Of a stretch of DNA of 64,000 nucleotides, positions 1 through 10,536 are shown piece by piece. Source of the stretch: Pseudomonas sp. (GTDB lineage Bacteria; Pseudomonadota; Gammaproteobacteria; Pseudomonadales; Pseudomonadaceae); NCBI RefSeq assembly GCF_030698175.1, contig NZ_JAUYNT010000028.1, forward strand, positions 124,001 through 188,000, read 5' to 3'. How positions within the stretch are numbered: position 1 is the first letter of the stretch; each line of letters opens with the position of its first letter. The translations under genes were made by a program, and so were the position numbers. Below the pieces are notes generated by a model. That model made no database searches, was not told the origin of the DNA, and saw nothing but the letters and a program-made list of their open reading frames with translations.

Positions 1-14
1 ACGTTAGTCGCCGC

Positions 15-1037
15 CTACATCTCCAGCACCACCCGCCCCTCGATCTGCCCGCCGCGCAGCTGGTCGAGGATCTGGTTGATGTTTTCCAGCTTGCCCGTGT
101 GAATGGTCGCCTTGACCAGGCCTTCGGCGGCGAAGTCCAGCGCCTCCTGCAGGTCGGCGCGGGTGCCGACGATGGAGCCGCTGATGCTGATGGCTTTCAG
201 CACCACGTCGAAGATCGGTGTCGGGAAGTCGCCTGGTGGCAGGCCGACCAACGCGACTGTGCCGTGCCGCCGGGCCATGCCGATGGCTTGGCTGAAGGCG
301 CTGGTGGATACGGCGGTGACCAATACGCCGTGGGCGCCGCCGATTTCGCGCTGAATCACCTCGACCGGATTTTGCTGTTTCGCATTGATGCACAGGCTGG
401 CACCGAGGCTGCGGGCCAGCTCCAGCTTGCTGTCGTCCACGTCGATGGCCGCCACGTGCAGGCCCATGGCGCGGGCGTATTGCACCGCCACATGGCCGAG
501 CCCGCCGATGCCGCTGATCGCCACCCACTGGCCGGGACGCGCGCCGGTGACTTTCAAGCCTTTGTAGACGGTGACGCCGGCGCAGAGGATCGGCGCGATT
601 TCGGCAAAGCCGATGTTCTTTGGCAGGATGCCGACGTAATTGGGATCGGCCAGTACGTATTCGGCGTAGGCGCCGTTGACCGAATAACCGGTGTTTTGCT
701 GGCTCTCGCAGAGGGTTTCCCAACCGGTCAGGCAGTGTTCGCAGCAGCCACAGGCGCTGTACAGCCAGGGCACGCCGACCCGGTCGCCCTCTTTCACCCG
801 AGTTACGCCGCTGCCGACGGCGGCCACATAACCGACCCCTTCGTGACCGGGAATAAACGGCAGCGGCGGTTTGACCGGCCAGTCGCCGTCGGCGGCGTGC
901 AGATCGGTGTGGCAGACGCCACTGGCTTCGATCTTGACCAGAATCTGCCCGGGGCCGGGCAGCGGCACTGTGACTTCTTCAAGCCGTAGTGGCTGGCCGT
1001 AAGCGTGGACGACAGCGGCTTGCATAGTCTGCTGCAT
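15..1037 (-). CDS. adhP: Zinc-dependent alcohol dehydrogenase AdhP
   Basis: 340-aa product with GHEGVGYV zinc-ADH motif, [15 protein letters not shown] structural zinc cysteines and [16 protein letters not shown]-binding motif; start placed at [10 protein letters not shown] inside the longer ORF. Confidence 0.93.
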   Translation of the reverse strand: MQQTMQAAVVHAYGQPLRLEEVTVPLPGPGQILVKIEASGVCHTDLHAADGDWPVKPPLPFIPGHEGVGYVAAVGSGVTRVKEGDRVGVPWLYSACGCCEHCLTGWETLCESQQNTGYSVNGAYAEYVLADPNYVGILPKNIGFAEIAPILCAGVTVYKGLKVTGARPGQWVAISGIGGLGHVAVQYARAMGLHVAAIDVDDSKLELARSLGASLCINAKQQNPVEVIQREIGGAHGVLVTAVSTSAFSQAIGMARRHGTVALVGLPPGDFPTPIFDVVLKAISISGSIVGTRADLQEALDFAAEGLVKATIHTGKLENINQILDQLRGGQIEGRVVLEM

Positions 1038-1164
1038 GAGTGTTCTCCCTGCGTTAGCGAACTCAAAAAATGAACCTTGAGTCTGGCCCGCGTGGGCGGC
1101 GTTGCATTGAGCCAGGGCAAGGTTGTGCGCTTTTCCCCTCGCCCGCAGACCAGCGGTCGGTGGC

Positions 1165-2538
1165 TTACACCGGCAGGCCAAACAGCTCGGTAAGAAACCC
1201 GCGGGCCACGCCGAGGTAGGCGTCGATATCCGCCTCGCTATGGGCGAAGGAGACCTGCGGGCCGGCCGACAGGATGCCGTCCCAGATGCCACGGTTGGCC
1301 ATGTACAGCCGCCGGCAATCGATAAACTCGACGTCCATCGACCGCTGCGCCTCGGCGCCATTGACCGGCAGTGCGGCGCTCAGGCAGTAGCCGCTGCGCG
1401 GGCCGAGTTGAAAGGCCTGCCAAGGCAGTTGCTGGGCATTGAAGATGGCTTGCAGGCCGTCGGCCAAGCGCTGGCCGAGTTGTTCGATGCGTTGGAAGTT
1501 GGCCTGCGTCAGCACCTGTTCCAAGCTGGCCCGCGCCGCCGTCACGGCCAGCGCCGAGGCATACAAGGTGCCGCCAGTCGCCAAACCGACCGGGCCAATG
1601 TCGCTGTCGGTAAAGCGCTCCAGGTGCCGGGCAATGGCGTCGCTCATGCCATACAGGGCAAAGGCGATGCCTGACCCCAAACCTTTGCCGAGCACCACAA
1701 AGTCCGCCTCCAGCTGCCACGCCGCAGTCAGGCCGCCGTAGGCAAACTGGAAGGTGTGGGCTTCATCTAGGCACAACAATGTGCCGTATTGCTGGGTTAA
1801 GCGGCGCACGCCCTGGAGGAACTCGGCCTGTGGTTGCACCAGCGTGCAGTTGGTCAGCGCCGGCTCGGTCAGCACCAGCGCCACGTCGTTGTGGGCCAGC
1901 GCCTGCTCGAGGGCGGGCAAATCGTTGAACGGCAGAATCAGCGTCTGCGCCGCGCTGTTTTTTGGCAGGCCCAGTTGCTCTGGGGTCACCCCGTGCTCGC
2001 CCAAGGTGGCTAGGGTTTCGTCGATATGCCCGTGGTAGTGGCCGTCGAACACGATGATTTTCTCTCGCCCGGTAAGGTGCCGGGCGATACGGATCACCTC
2101 GGTGTTGGCGCCCGAGGCCGACAGGGTGAACTGCCAGCACGGCAGGCCGACGCGCTCGGCCAGCAGTTTGGCGACCGCGATGGCATCGGCAGTCGGCAGC
2201 AAGAACTGCGCACCTGCCCGCACTTGGCGGCTGACGGCTTCGACAATCGGCCCAGGGCCATAACCCATGGTCATGCTCAGGTCGGCGACGTTGAAGTCGA
2301 GATAATGATTGCCGTCCACATCGGTAAAGCCACAGCCTTCGGCGTGCTGAATAAACGGCGGGCTAAAGCGATTGAGCGAGACCATCCAGGCCATTGGCAC
2401 GCCTTGCGGCATATAGGCCCGGGCCTCTTCACGCAGGGCCTGCGAGGCTTGGGTGCGGGCGCTGAAACTGGCGTCTTCGCGCGCGCGCAGTTGCGCCAAG
2501 CGTTGGCGGTCAAAACTGAAGGCGGGTGCAGCGGTCAT
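1165..2538 (-). CDS. Class III PLP-dependent aminotransferase family protein
   Basis: ORF with [15 protein letters not shown] and [13 protein letters not shown] (PLP lysine) motifs; start at MTAAPAFSF. Confidence 0.85.
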   Translation of the reverse strand: MTAAPAFSFDRQRLAQLRAREDASFSARTQASQALREEARAYMPQGVPMAWMVSLNRFSPPFIQHAEGCGFTDVDGNHYLDFNVADLSMTMGYGPGPIVEAVSRQVRAGAQFLLPTADAIAVAKLLAERVGLPCWQFTLSASGANTEVIRIARHLTGREKIIVFDGHYHGHIDETLATLGEHGVTPEQLGLPKNSAAQTLILPFNDLPALEQALAHNDVALVLTEPALTNCTLVQPQAEFLQGVRRLTQQYGTLLCLDEAHTFQFAYGGLTAAWQLEADFVVLGKGLGSGIAFALYGMSDAIARHLERFTDSDIGPVGLATGGTLYASALAVTAARASLEQVLTQANFQRIEQLGQRLADGLQAIFNAQQLPWQAFQLGPRSGYCLSAALPVNGAEAQRSMDVEFIDCRRLYMANRGIWDGILSAGPQVSFAHSEADIDAYLGVARGFLTELFGLPV

Positions 2539-2620
2539 GGGGGAAACTCCGGAGCCTGATAATCTGTGCACTTTAGTCAGCCACAAGGCGGGCGGGAACG
2601 TCCGGCGGTGCAGAGCGGTT

Positions 2621-3520
2621 ATGCAGAAAACCATGGATGCCACGATTGACTGGGATATCTATCGCTATTTTCTCGCGGTATTGGACAGCGGCAGCTTGTC
2701 GGCGGCGGCGCGCCAGCTGCTCAGCACCCAGTCCACCGTCAGCCGACAAATCGCCCGGCTGGAGCGGCAACTCGGCGTTAGCCTGTTTACCCGCTCGCCT
2801 GAGGGTTTGTTACCCACCGCCGCCGCGTTAGGTTTGCGCGAGCCGGCGCAGGCCATGGCCAATGCGGTGGCCGCGCTGCAACGTGGCGTGCAAGACAGCA
2901 GCGAGCACAGCGTGCTGCGCATCACCGTGCCCGAGGTGGTCGGTGTCGAGGTACTCACCCCGCTGCTGGCGCGCTACCAGCAGGCGCACCCCGGCGTGCA
3001 GTTACAGCTGTCGATTGCCGAGCACAATGAGGACCTGTTGCGCCGTGAGGCCGACCTTGCGGTGCGCATGGCGGCGCCGCAACAAGCGGCGTTATTGGCT
3101 CAGCGTTTGGGCAGCAGTCAGGTCAGCTTGTATGCGCACCGCGACTACCTTGAGCGCCACGGCATGCCGCAAACCCGCACCGAGTTAGCCGCGCACCGGT
3201 TGATCGGCTACGACCGCCATCTGGCGCTGCACGCGCATTGGCAGGCGCAGGGTTTCCCGTTGCCAGCGCAGGCCTTGGCGTTTCGCTCGGATTGCGCCAT
3301 GGCGCGGCTGGCCGCCTTGCGCGCCGGTTTAGGCATAGGGCTATGCCATGCCGCCTTGGCCCAGCGCGAGCCGCAATTGCTGGCCTTGCCGGCCGCGCTA
3401 TTTGCGTTTGAGTTAGAGGTTTGGGTGGTGATGCACGAAGACCAGCGCCAGCACCCGGAACTCAAGCGGCTGTTCGATTATCTGGCCGAGCAATTGCCGC
3501 AGAGTTTGCAGTTGCGCTAG
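2621..3520 (+). CDS. LysR-family transcriptional regulator
   Basis: N-terminal HTH typical of LysR (FLAVLDSGSLSAAARQLLSTQSTVSRQIARLE); divergent from the aminotransferase. Confidence 0.9.
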   Translation: MQKTMDATIDWDIYRYFLAVLDSGSLSAAARQLLSTQSTVSRQIARLERQLGVSLFTRSPEGLLPTAAALGLREPAQAMANAVAALQRGVQDSSEHSVLRITVPEVVGVEVLTPLLARYQQAHPGVQLQLSIAEHNEDLLRREADLAVRMAAPQQAALLAQRLGSSQVSLYAHRDYLERHGMPQTRTELAAHRLIGYDRHLALHAHWQAQGFPLPAQALAFRSDCAMARLAALRAGLGIGLCHAALAQREPQLLALPAALFAFELEVWVVMHEDQRQHPELKRLFDYLAEQLPQSLQLR

Positions 3521-3580
3521 GTCGCAATCTGTCAGCGACCGCTGCGTTATGCTGACGCTTAACGTTAAAACCACAAAAGG

Positions 3581-4450
3581 ATGTGCGCGGTGAATCAACA
3601 ATTTAATCTGAAATCCATCTTCGGCATCGGCGTGCTGTTGGCGGTGCTGGTGACGCTGATGGGCTCTTGGTACACGGTGGATGAAACCGAGCGCGGCGTG
3701 CTGCTGCGCAACGGCGCGATTGTGAAGGTGGTGGAGCCGGGGCTGTCGTTCAAGATTCCCTTTATCGAGACGGTAAAATTTATCTCGGTGCAGAGTAATG
3801 CCACCACCTATCAGGGCTTGCAGGCCTACAGCAAAGACCAGCAAACCGCCACGCTGAACGTCTCGGTGTCCTGGCATGTGCTGCCGGCCGAGGTCGACAA
3901 GGTCTATATGCAGTACCAGGACCTGGACGGCTTGGTTTCGCGCTTGATCAGCCGGCAAGTGCCGACCCAGGTGGAGAATGTCTTCGGTCAATACAACGCA
4001 GTCAGCGCGGTGCAGAACCGCGGCAAGTTCGTTAATGACGTGACCAAGGCGATCAAAGAAGCCATCGCCGGGCCGGTGGTGATTGACGGCGTGCAAATCG
4101 AAAACATCGATTTTTCCGACGACTACGAGCGCTCAATTGCCCTGCGCATGAAGGCCGAAGTGGAAGTTAAAACCCGCGAACAGATGCTCGCCACCGAGCA
4201 AGTGGAAGCGCAGATCGTGGTCACCCGCGCCCAAGCCGAGGCCGACTCACGGGTCGCCCAGGCCAAGGCCGATGCCGAAGCCACGCGCCTGCGCGGGGAT
4301 GCTGAAGCCGATGCGATCAAGGCCAAGACCCTGGCCCTGAGCAGCAATCCGGCACTGATCGAGTTGACCAAGGCTGAGCGTTGGGACGGCAAATTGCCGA
4401 CCACCATGCTGCCCAATGGCACCCTGCCGTTTATTGAAGTGGGCAAGTAA
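3581..4450 (+). CDS. SPFH/prohibitin-family membrane protein
   Basis: N-terminal TM, VDETERGVLLRNGAIVKVVEPGLSFKIPF SPFH motif and Ala/Glu-rich coiled coil. Confidence 0.88.
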   Translation: MCAVNQQFNLKSIFGIGVLLAVLVTLMGSWYTVDETERGVLLRNGAIVKVVEPGLSFKIPFIETVKFISVQSNATTYQGLQAYSKDQQTATLNVSVSWHVLPAEVDKVYMQYQDLDGLVSRLISRQVPTQVENVFGQYNAVSAVQNRGKFVNDVTKAIKEAIAGPVVIDGVQIENIDFSDDYERSIALRMKAEVEVKTREQMLATEQVEAQIVVTRAQAEADSRVAQAKADAEATRLRGDAEADAIKAKTLALSSNPALIELTKAERWDGKLPTTMLPNGTLPFIEVGK

Positions 4451-4504
4451 CTGCGCGCCAGTCGGTGGTTTGCGTCGCTCGGCCTGTGCAGTTGCGCCGC
4501 GCTA

Positions 4505-5203
4505 GTGCACGCGGCGGCGGTCGATGTCGGGCGCTTCCCTTCCGGCCCGACCACGCCACCGGCGCCTTGGCAGTTGCTGCGTTTCGACCCGCAGATCGCG
4601 CCGACGCAATTTCGCCTGCGCGAGTGGGACGGTGTGGTCGCGCTGGAGGCCAGTGCCGATGCCAGCATGGCCTTGCTGGCGCGGCCGTTGGCGGTTGAGC
4701 TGAGCCGCACGCCGATCTTGTGCTGGCGCTGGCGGATCGATGCGCCGCTGCGTAATGCCGATATGGCGACCAAGGCCGGCGATGATTATGCCGCGCGGGT
4801 GTATTTGACCTTTAGCCTGCCCGCCACCGAACTGAGTCTGCTCACCCGCGCCAAGCTGGCGTTGGCTCGTAGCCTGTATGGCCCACAGGTGCCGGATGCG
4901 GCGCTGAATTATGTCTGGGATAACCGCTATCCCGTCGGCACCCGGCGGCCTAACGCCTACACCGAGCGGGCGCAGATGTGGGTGCTGCGCAGCGGTGCGG
5001 CGGCGGCCGGTGGCTGGGTCAGCGAGCGCCGCGACGTGCTGGCCGATACCCAGCAGACCTTCGGCACCCAGCAGGTGCAGGCCAGTTTGCTGGCGGTGGG
5101 CAGCGATACTGACAACACGGGCGAGCAGGCCCATGCCGGCTTTGCCGACTTGCATTTTGTCCCGCGCAACCAGCCTTGCGTGTTTGCTCCGCCGCAGCGC
5201 TAA
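4505..5203 (+). CDS. DUF3047-type secreted protein; true start probably upstream (CTG 4451)
   Basis: WRWRIDAPLRNADMATKAGDDYAARVYLTF typical of DUF3047; in-frame signal-peptide-like residues lie upstream of the called GTG start. Confidence 0.75.
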   Translation: MHAAAVDVGRFPSGPTTPPAPWQLLRFDPQIAPTQFRLREWDGVVALEASADASMALLARPLAVELSRTPILCWRWRIDAPLRNADMATKAGDDYAARVYLTFSLPATELSLLTRAKLALARSLYGPQVPDAALNYVWDNRYPVGTRRPNAYTERAQMWVLRSGAAAAGGWVSERRDVLADTQQTFGTQQVQASLLAVGSDTDNTGEQAHAGFADLHFVPRNQPCVFAPPQR

Positions 5204-5329
5204 CGCGCCGGCCAGAGCCTTGACGCGGCCACGGCTGACGGGCGGTTATCCCAGAGGCGCGCCGGGCGCGGCTTTTCGGTATACTTCGCGACCTTCGCCA
5301 GGCTGCTAGCGCTGGTTTGATCTGTACAT

Positions 5330-5365
5330 AACAAGCCACGCCCTCTGCGTGGCTTGTTGGTTTTT
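5330..5365 (+). terminator. Intrinsic terminator/attenuator-like hairpin in the purE leader
   Basis: Perfect 11-bp stem AACAAGCCACG-CCCTCTG-CGTGGCTTGTT followed by GGTTTTT, 35 nt before purE ATG. Confidence 0.7.
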
Positions 5366-5400
5366 GTCGCGCCAGCCGGCGCACCGCATGAGGCAAGACG

Positions 5401-5892
5401 ATGAGTGCATTGGTTGGCGTGATCATGGGTTCCAAGTCGGATTGGAGCACTCTCAGCCATACCGCGCAGATGCTCGACCAGCTCGGCATTGCGTATGAAG
5501 TCAAGGTGGTGTCGGCCCATCGCACCCCAGACTTGCTCTTTCAGTACGCTGAAGAAGCCGAAGCCCGTGGCCTGCAAGTGATTATCGCGGGCGCCGGTGG
5601 CGCCGCGCATTTACCGGGTATGTGTGCGGCCAAGACCCACTTGCCGGTGCTCGGCGTGCCGGTACAGTCGGCGGTGTTGTCGGGCGTCGACTCCTTGCTG
5701 TCGATCGTGCAGATGCCGGCCGGGATTCCGGTTGCCACCCTGGCCATCGGCAAAGCCGGCGCGGTCAATGCGGCGCTGTTGGCGGCCAGTATTCTCGGTC
5801 TGCAACACCCGCAGTTCCACGTCGCGCTGAAGAAGTTCCGCCAGGAACAGACCGACGCGGTGCTGGAAAACTTCGATCCGCGCGAGGCTTAA
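5401..5892 (+). CDS. purE: N5-carboxyaminoimidazole ribonucleotide mutase PurE
   Basis: [34 protein letters not shown] and [11 protein letters not shown] motifs. Confidence 0.97.
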   Translation: MSALVGVIMGSKSDWSTLSHTAQMLDQLGIAYEVKVVSAHRTPDLLFQYAEEAEARGLQVIIAGAGGAAHLPGMCAAKTHLPVLGVPVQSAVLSGVDSLLSIVQMPAGIPVATLAIGKAGAVNAALLAASILGLQHPQFHVALKKFRQEQTDAVLENFDPREA

Positions 5893-5897
5893 AGCAG

Positions 5898-6983
5898 ATG
5901 AAAATCGGTGTAATAGGTGGCGGCCAGCTGGGTCGCATGTTGGCGCTGGCGGGTACACCGCTGGGCATGACGTTCGCCTTCCTCGATCCGGCGCCGGATG
6001 CCTGCGCGCAAGCCCTTGGCGAGCACATTCGCGCCGATTACGGTGACCTCGATCACCTGCGTCAGTTGGCCGATGAGGTCGATCTGGTCACCTTCGAGTT
6101 CGAGAGCGTGCCGGCCGAGACCGTGGCTTTTCTCTCGCAATTTGTGCCGGTGTATCCGAGTGCCGAAGCCTTGCGGATTGCCCGTGACCGTTGGTTCGAG
6201 AAGTCCATGTTCAAGGATCTGGGCATTCCCACACCGGAATTTGCCGACATCCAGTCGCAAGCCGACTTGGACGCCGCAGTTGCCACTATTGGCCTGCCGG
6301 CGGTGTTGAAAACCCGCACCCTCGGTTACGACGGCAAGGGCCAAAAAGTCCTGCGCACTGTCGCCGATGTCACTGGCACCTTTGCCGAGCTGGGCAGCGT
6401 GCCCTGCTTGCTGGAAGGCTTTGTGCCGTTCAACGGCGAAGTGTCGCTGATTGCCGTGCGCGGCCGCGATGGCGAAACCCGTTTCTATCCGTTGGTGCAC
6501 AACAGCCACGAGCAGGGGATTTTGCGTCTGTCGATTGCCAGCAGTCAGCATCCGCTGCAAAAGCTCGCCGAAGACTACGCCGGCCGGGTGCTCAAGCAAC
6601 TCGATTACGTCGGCGTGCTGGCCTTTGAGTTTTTTGAAATCGACGGCGGCCTGAAAGCTAACGAGATCGCTCCACGGGTGCACAACTCCGGGCACTGGAC
6701 CATCGAAGGCTCCGAGTGCAGCCAGTTCGAGAACCACCTGCGTGCCGTGGCTGGTTTGCCGCTGGGCTCGACCAAGAAGGTCGGCGAAAGCGCCATGCTC
6801 AACTTTATCGGCAGCGTGCCGGCGCTGGATAAAGTTATCGCCATCGACGATTGCCACCTGCACCACTACGGCAAGGCCTTCAAGGCCGGCCGTAAAGTCG
6901 GCCACGCCACCCTGCGCAGCGCCGACCGCGCCACCCTCGACCGGCAGATCACCGCAGTCGAATCGCTGATCGATCAAGGGTAA
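5898..6983 (+). CDS. purK: N5-carboxyaminoimidazole ribonucleotide synthase PurK
   Basis: MKIGVIGGGQLGRMLALAG start, ATP-grasp protein; immediately follows purE. Confidence 0.97.
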   Translation: MKIGVIGGGQLGRMLALAGTPLGMTFAFLDPAPDACAQALGEHIRADYGDLDHLRQLADEVDLVTFEFESVPAETVAFLSQFVPVYPSAEALRIARDRWFEKSMFKDLGIPTPEFADIQSQADLDAAVATIGLPAVLKTRTLGYDGKGQKVLRTVADVTGTFAELGSVPCLLEGFVPFNGEVSLIAVRGRDGETRFYPLVHNSHEQGILRLSIASSQHPLQKLAEDYAGRVLKQLDYVGVLAFEFFEIDGGLKANEIAPRVHNSGHWTIEGSECSQFENHLRAVAGLPLGSTKKVGESAMLNFIGSVPALDKVIAIDDCHLHHYGKAFKAGRKVGHATLRSADRATLDRQITAVESLIDQG

Positions 6984-6998
6984 AACCGGCGAGCATCT

Positions 6999-7535
6999 AT
7001 GCGTCCTTTACTGCTTCTGACCCTATTGCTGCTCAGCAATCTGTCCCGCGCCGAGCTAGCGGAAACCGACTGGCTCAGCTTGCTTTCCGCCCAAGACCGC
7101 CAAGCCCTGGAAGAGATGCCGGAAATCAGCCACGACACGGCCGAAGGCGATGGTGTGTTTAGCAACAAGGGCGGCCTCAAGCAGCAAGATAAAAATCTGC
7201 CGGCGGTGATGTACTCGAGCAAGACGGTGGCCGCCCTCAACGGCAAGAACATCCGGATTGGCGGCTATCCGGTGCCGCTAGAAAGCAGCGCCAAGGGCAA
7301 GAGCACCCTGTTCTTTCTGGTGCCCTACCCGGGCGCCTGCATCCATGTGCCGCCCCCGCCGCCCAATCAGCTGATTCTGGTGCGCTACCCCCACGGCATT
7401 AAGCTGGACGATATCTACGCGCCGATCTGGGTCAGTGGCACGCTCAAGGTTGAGCCGGTCAGCAATGACCTGGCCGACGCCGCCTATGCGTTGGACGCCG
7501 CGCAGGTGCGGCTGGTGGAAGAGCGCGATCTATAG
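6999..7535 (+). CDS. DUF3299 domain-containing protein
   Basis: Signal peptide and FLVPYPGACIHVPPPPPNQLI motif. Confidence 0.8.
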   Translation: MRPLLLLTLLLLSNLSRAELAETDWLSLLSAQDRQALEEMPEISHDTAEGDGVFSNKGGLKQQDKNLPAVMYSSKTVAALNGKNIRIGGYPVPLESSAKGKSTLFFLVPYPGACIHVPPPPPNQLILVRYPHGIKLDDIYAPIWVSGTLKVEPVSNDLADAAYALDAAQVRLVEERDL

Positions 7536-7544
7536 GCTGGCGAC

Positions 7545-8519
7545 TTAGTCGCTGGCGGTGGCCGCGCTGACATGGCTGAGGGCGCAGTTACGCCCTTGTT
7601 GCTTGGCCCGGTAGAGGGCGTTATCGGCTTTGAGTAACAGCCCGATGGGCGTTTCTGGATTACCCGGCAGCCAACTGGCCACGCCCAGGCTGATAGTCAC
7701 CACCGGCGCGCAGCTGTTATCCGGATGCTCGATGTTTAAGCTTTCAACCTTGCACCGTAGCGACTCGGCAAAAGTTTGCGCGGCCTCGCCATCGGTGTCG
7801 GGCAAAATCACGCAAAACTCTTCCCCACCATAACGGGCCAGCAAGTCGCCGGCGCGGCTAACTCGGGCTTGCAGGCTGAGCGCCATGCGAATCAAGCACT
7901 CGTCGCCGGCCAAATGGCCGAAGCGGTCGTTGAACAGCTTGAAGTGGTCGATATCGAGCAAGATCACACTCAACGGTCGGTATGAGCGTGCGGCGCGGCG
8001 CACCTCTTCTTCCAGATGATTGTTCATCCGCCGCCGATTGGCGATGCCGGTCAGCGCGTCGGTCAGCGATTGGTGGCCGAGTTTTTCCGCCTGGGCTTTG
8101 AGCAACCTCTCGCGGCGCATGCTGGAGCTCAGGTCAGTGACGGCAATCAGGCAATGGTGCAAGCCGTCCTGGCGCAGCGGAATAACTTGCAGTGAGTGGG
8201 CCAGCGGCTGCGGCTCATCGCTGTCTAGCCCATTGGGCTGCGCATTGAACAACGGTAATGGCTGGGTATTCAGGCTTGGTGAAAGTACTGAGGGCAAGCC
8301 GCTTTGCAGCGCTTGGTTGATCGCGCGTAGCAGTCGCGAGCCCTCAAGCTCGGGCAGTAATTCCAGCAAAGGGATTTCGGCACGCCATGGCGATTGGCTG
8401 TGCAGCACGCGTTGTAACCATTGGTTAATAAAGCAAATGCGTAGCTGCTCATCGACAATCAGCACGCCGGTGTGCAGTTTGCCTACGACGGCGCTAAGCA
8501 GTCTGCAGGTTTGGCTCAT
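7545..8519 (-). CDS. PAS-GGDEF diguanylate cyclase
   Basis: ARYGGEEFCVILP active site with upstream RAGD I-site; N-terminal PAS-like region. Confidence 0.92.
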   Translation of the reverse strand: MSQTCRLLSAVVGKLHTGVLIVDEQLRICFINQWLQRVLHSQSPWRAEIPLLELLPELEGSRLLRAINQALQSGLPSVLSPSLNTQPLPLFNAQPNGLDSDEPQPLAHSLQVIPLRQDGLHHCLIAVTDLSSSMRRERLLKAQAEKLGHQSLTDALTGIANRRRMNNHLEEEVRRAARSYRPLSVILLDIDHFKLFNDRFGHLAGDECLIRMALSLQARVSRAGDLLARYGGEEFCVILPDTDGEAAQTFAESLRCKVESLNIEHPDNSCAPVVTISLGVASWLPGNPETPIGLLLKADNALYRAKQQGRNCALSHVSAATASD

Positions 8520-9127
8520 GCCGTGCTGGCTCCAGTGAGAAAGCGCGTCACCGCGTTATGCAGGTTAAGCAGTGAGGCGTTACCCATTACGAAGGCGACA
8601 TAACCCTCAAGATTGCGCTGCTCCAGGGCCAACTGGATCTGCACAAAGAGCACCTGGGCTGGATCGTTTTGGGCATCCAGCAGTTGCTCGGTGGAGCTGA
8701 TTTGAAAGCGTGGTAATTCGCAGTCGAAGCTTTCATTGAGCATGCAGGCAATGGTGGAGAAGCAGGAGTTGAGGATGATGTTGCCGATTTCGCTCATGGC
8801 GTCTTGTTCCATCGCGGTCAGCTGCTCGAGGGGCATCTGCGCGCCGAGCATCAAACGCACCACCTCCAGGCTGCTGGAGCCTGAGAACATCAAAAAGGCC
8901 TTGCCGGAAAAGCTGCCGCTAAACTGCTGACTGACACTGGTGATGCGTAGCTTGTGTTCGGGGTCGAGCAGGTCGACGGCTTTTTGTGCTGACAGAATAT
9001 GCACCACCGGCACACTCATGCTGACCACTTCGTGGGTCAACTCGCTGAGCGCCGCAGCGGCATGGCCGACGCTGATATTGAAAATCTCGCCCAACGCATC
9101 CAGCTCAAGCGGGCTCATCTTAAACAT
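8516..9127 (-). CDS. CheC/CheX-like phosphatase family protein
   Basis: Two CheC-type ExxN motifs (LGEIFNISVGHAAAALSEL and MSEIGNIILNSCFSTIA). Confidence 0.85.
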   Translation of the reverse strand: MFKMSPLELDALGEIFNISVGHAAAALSELTHEVVSMSVPVVHILSAQKAVDLLDPEHKLRITSVSQQFSGSFSGKAFLMFSGSSSLEVVRLMLGAQMPLEQLTAMEQDAMSEIGNIILNSCFSTIACMLNESFDCELPRFQISSTEQLLDAQNDPAQVLFVQIQLALEQRNLEGYVAFVMGNASLLNLHNAVTRFLTGASTA

Positions 9128-9491
9128 GTTCAGAATCCCACAGTGCGATGGTCTGGCGGGCGATCAAGGCGGAAATCGGTTTGGCTAGAAAGTGCACGCC
9201 CAGTGCTTCGGCGCGGGTGCGGCTGGAGGCCTGAATATTCGCGCTGATCAGCACCAGCGTGGCGGCGGGGAACTGCGCGCGCAGCAAGGCGGCGGCTTCG
9301 AAACCATCCATCAGCGGCATGTTGATATCCAGGGTGATCAGGCTCGGCTGACACTGCTGGGCCATGCTCAGCGCCTCGACGCCATTGGCGGCTTCAAAAA
9401 TTTGCCAGCTGGGGTCTTCTGTCAGAATCAGGTTGCTGAACATCATCCGCGAAACTTGGCTGTCATCGACGATCAAGACAATCTTGTTCAT
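9120..9491 (-). CDS. Single-domain response regulator
   Basis: Receiver domain: VLIVDDSQVSRMM, LITLDINMPLMDG, LISAN, FLAKPIS; start MNKIVLIVDD. Confidence 0.92.
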   Translation of the reverse strand: MNKIVLIVDDSQVSRMMFSNLILTEDPSWQIFEAANGVEALSMAQQCQPSLITLDINMPLMDGFEAAALLRAQFPAATLVLISANIQASSRTRAEALGVHFLAKPISALIARQTIALWDSEHV

Positions 9492-9604
9492 TGCCGGGGA
9501 GTCCGTTGCGAGAAGTGGTGGTTTCAAGCATAGCCGCACGGGCAATAAAGCTCGCTGGCGCTCTATTATCAACCTAGCTCAGTTTGGCGTGACTCGCGCA
9601 GGGT

Positions 9605-10513
9605 TTACAGCGGCTCGCTCCAGAGCGTTACCCCCAAACTATGACTGGCGCCGGGGGCCAGTTGGCGGCAGTCGTCCCAGACATTGGCGGTTTCGATGCA
9701 GAGCATCCGTTGCCAGGCATCTGCGGCAAAGCTGCTCAGGCGCGCGGCCTTGTCGATCCAGGGATTCCACAGCACCGCCGAGCGCGAGCCGTGGCTCTCC
9801 AGGCAGACGCGCCGTTGCCAGCCAGGATCGCGAATGCTCAAGCGCGCCGGCAGCTCTTGATAGAGGCGGTCGGTCTCGCCGCTAAAGCGCAACGGGCCCT
9901 GCTGTTGGCGCGGCTGCCAGTCGTCCAGAGTTTCGATATAGCGGCAACCGGTTAGGCCCTCGACCTCAACCTGATCAATAGCGCTGACGGCAAAGTAGCT
10001 GTGCAGCGCCTGGCTGATGGTCAGTGGCGTGCTGCCACGGTTATGGCTGGTCAGGCTGATGCGCAGGCGCTGGTCGAGGCGGATGCTCAGTTGCAGCTCC
10101 AGTGCCGCCGGCCAGTTGGCGGCAGAGGCGGGCGGCGGGCAGGCGAACTGCAGGCTGATGCCTTCGGCGTCGGGTTCAATGGCCAGTAACTGCCAGTCGA
10201 GGGTGCGCACGCCGCCGTGAAAGGGCGCACCGCTGGGTTCGGCCAGCAAGGCCTGAACGGCCGGCGGGTTGCGCCCGAGGTCGCCAAACCAGGGCCAGCA
10301 CACCGGCACACCGCCGCGCACGCTTTGCCCGCGCTGGTAGACGGCGTCTTCGCTGAGCCAGATCAACGGTGGCTGTTCGCCGCGCTGATAGCTTAAGACT
10401 TGCGCGCCTTGTTGGCTGATCAGCAGTTCGGCATCGGCGTGGCGGATGCGCCAGCACTGCAGCTCGCCGAGCATCAGGGGGTCGATTTGCGCTGCGCTGC
10501 TGTTGATCATCAA
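9605..10513 (-). CDS. D-hexose-6-phosphate mutarotase (YeaD-like aldose epimerase)
   Basis: RGGVPVCWPWFGDLGRNPPAVQALLAEPSGAPFHGGVRTLDW motif. Confidence 0.9.
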   Translation of the reverse strand: MMINSSAAQIDPLMLGELQCWRIRHADAELLISQQGAQVLSYQRGEQPPLIWLSEDAVYQRGQSVRGGVPVCWPWFGDLGRNPPAVQALLAEPSGAPFHGGVRTLDWQLLAIEPDAEGISLQFACPPPASAANWPAALELQLSIRLDQRLRISLTSHNRGSTPLTISQALHSYFAVSAIDQVEVEGLTGCRYIETLDDWQPRQQQGPLRFSGETDRLYQELPARLSIRDPGWQRRVCLESHGSRSAVLWNPWIDKAARLSSFAADAWQRMLCIETANVWDDCRQLAPGASHSLGVTLWSEPL

Positions 10514-10536
10514 GGCTGTCCTGCGCTATTAGTTTT

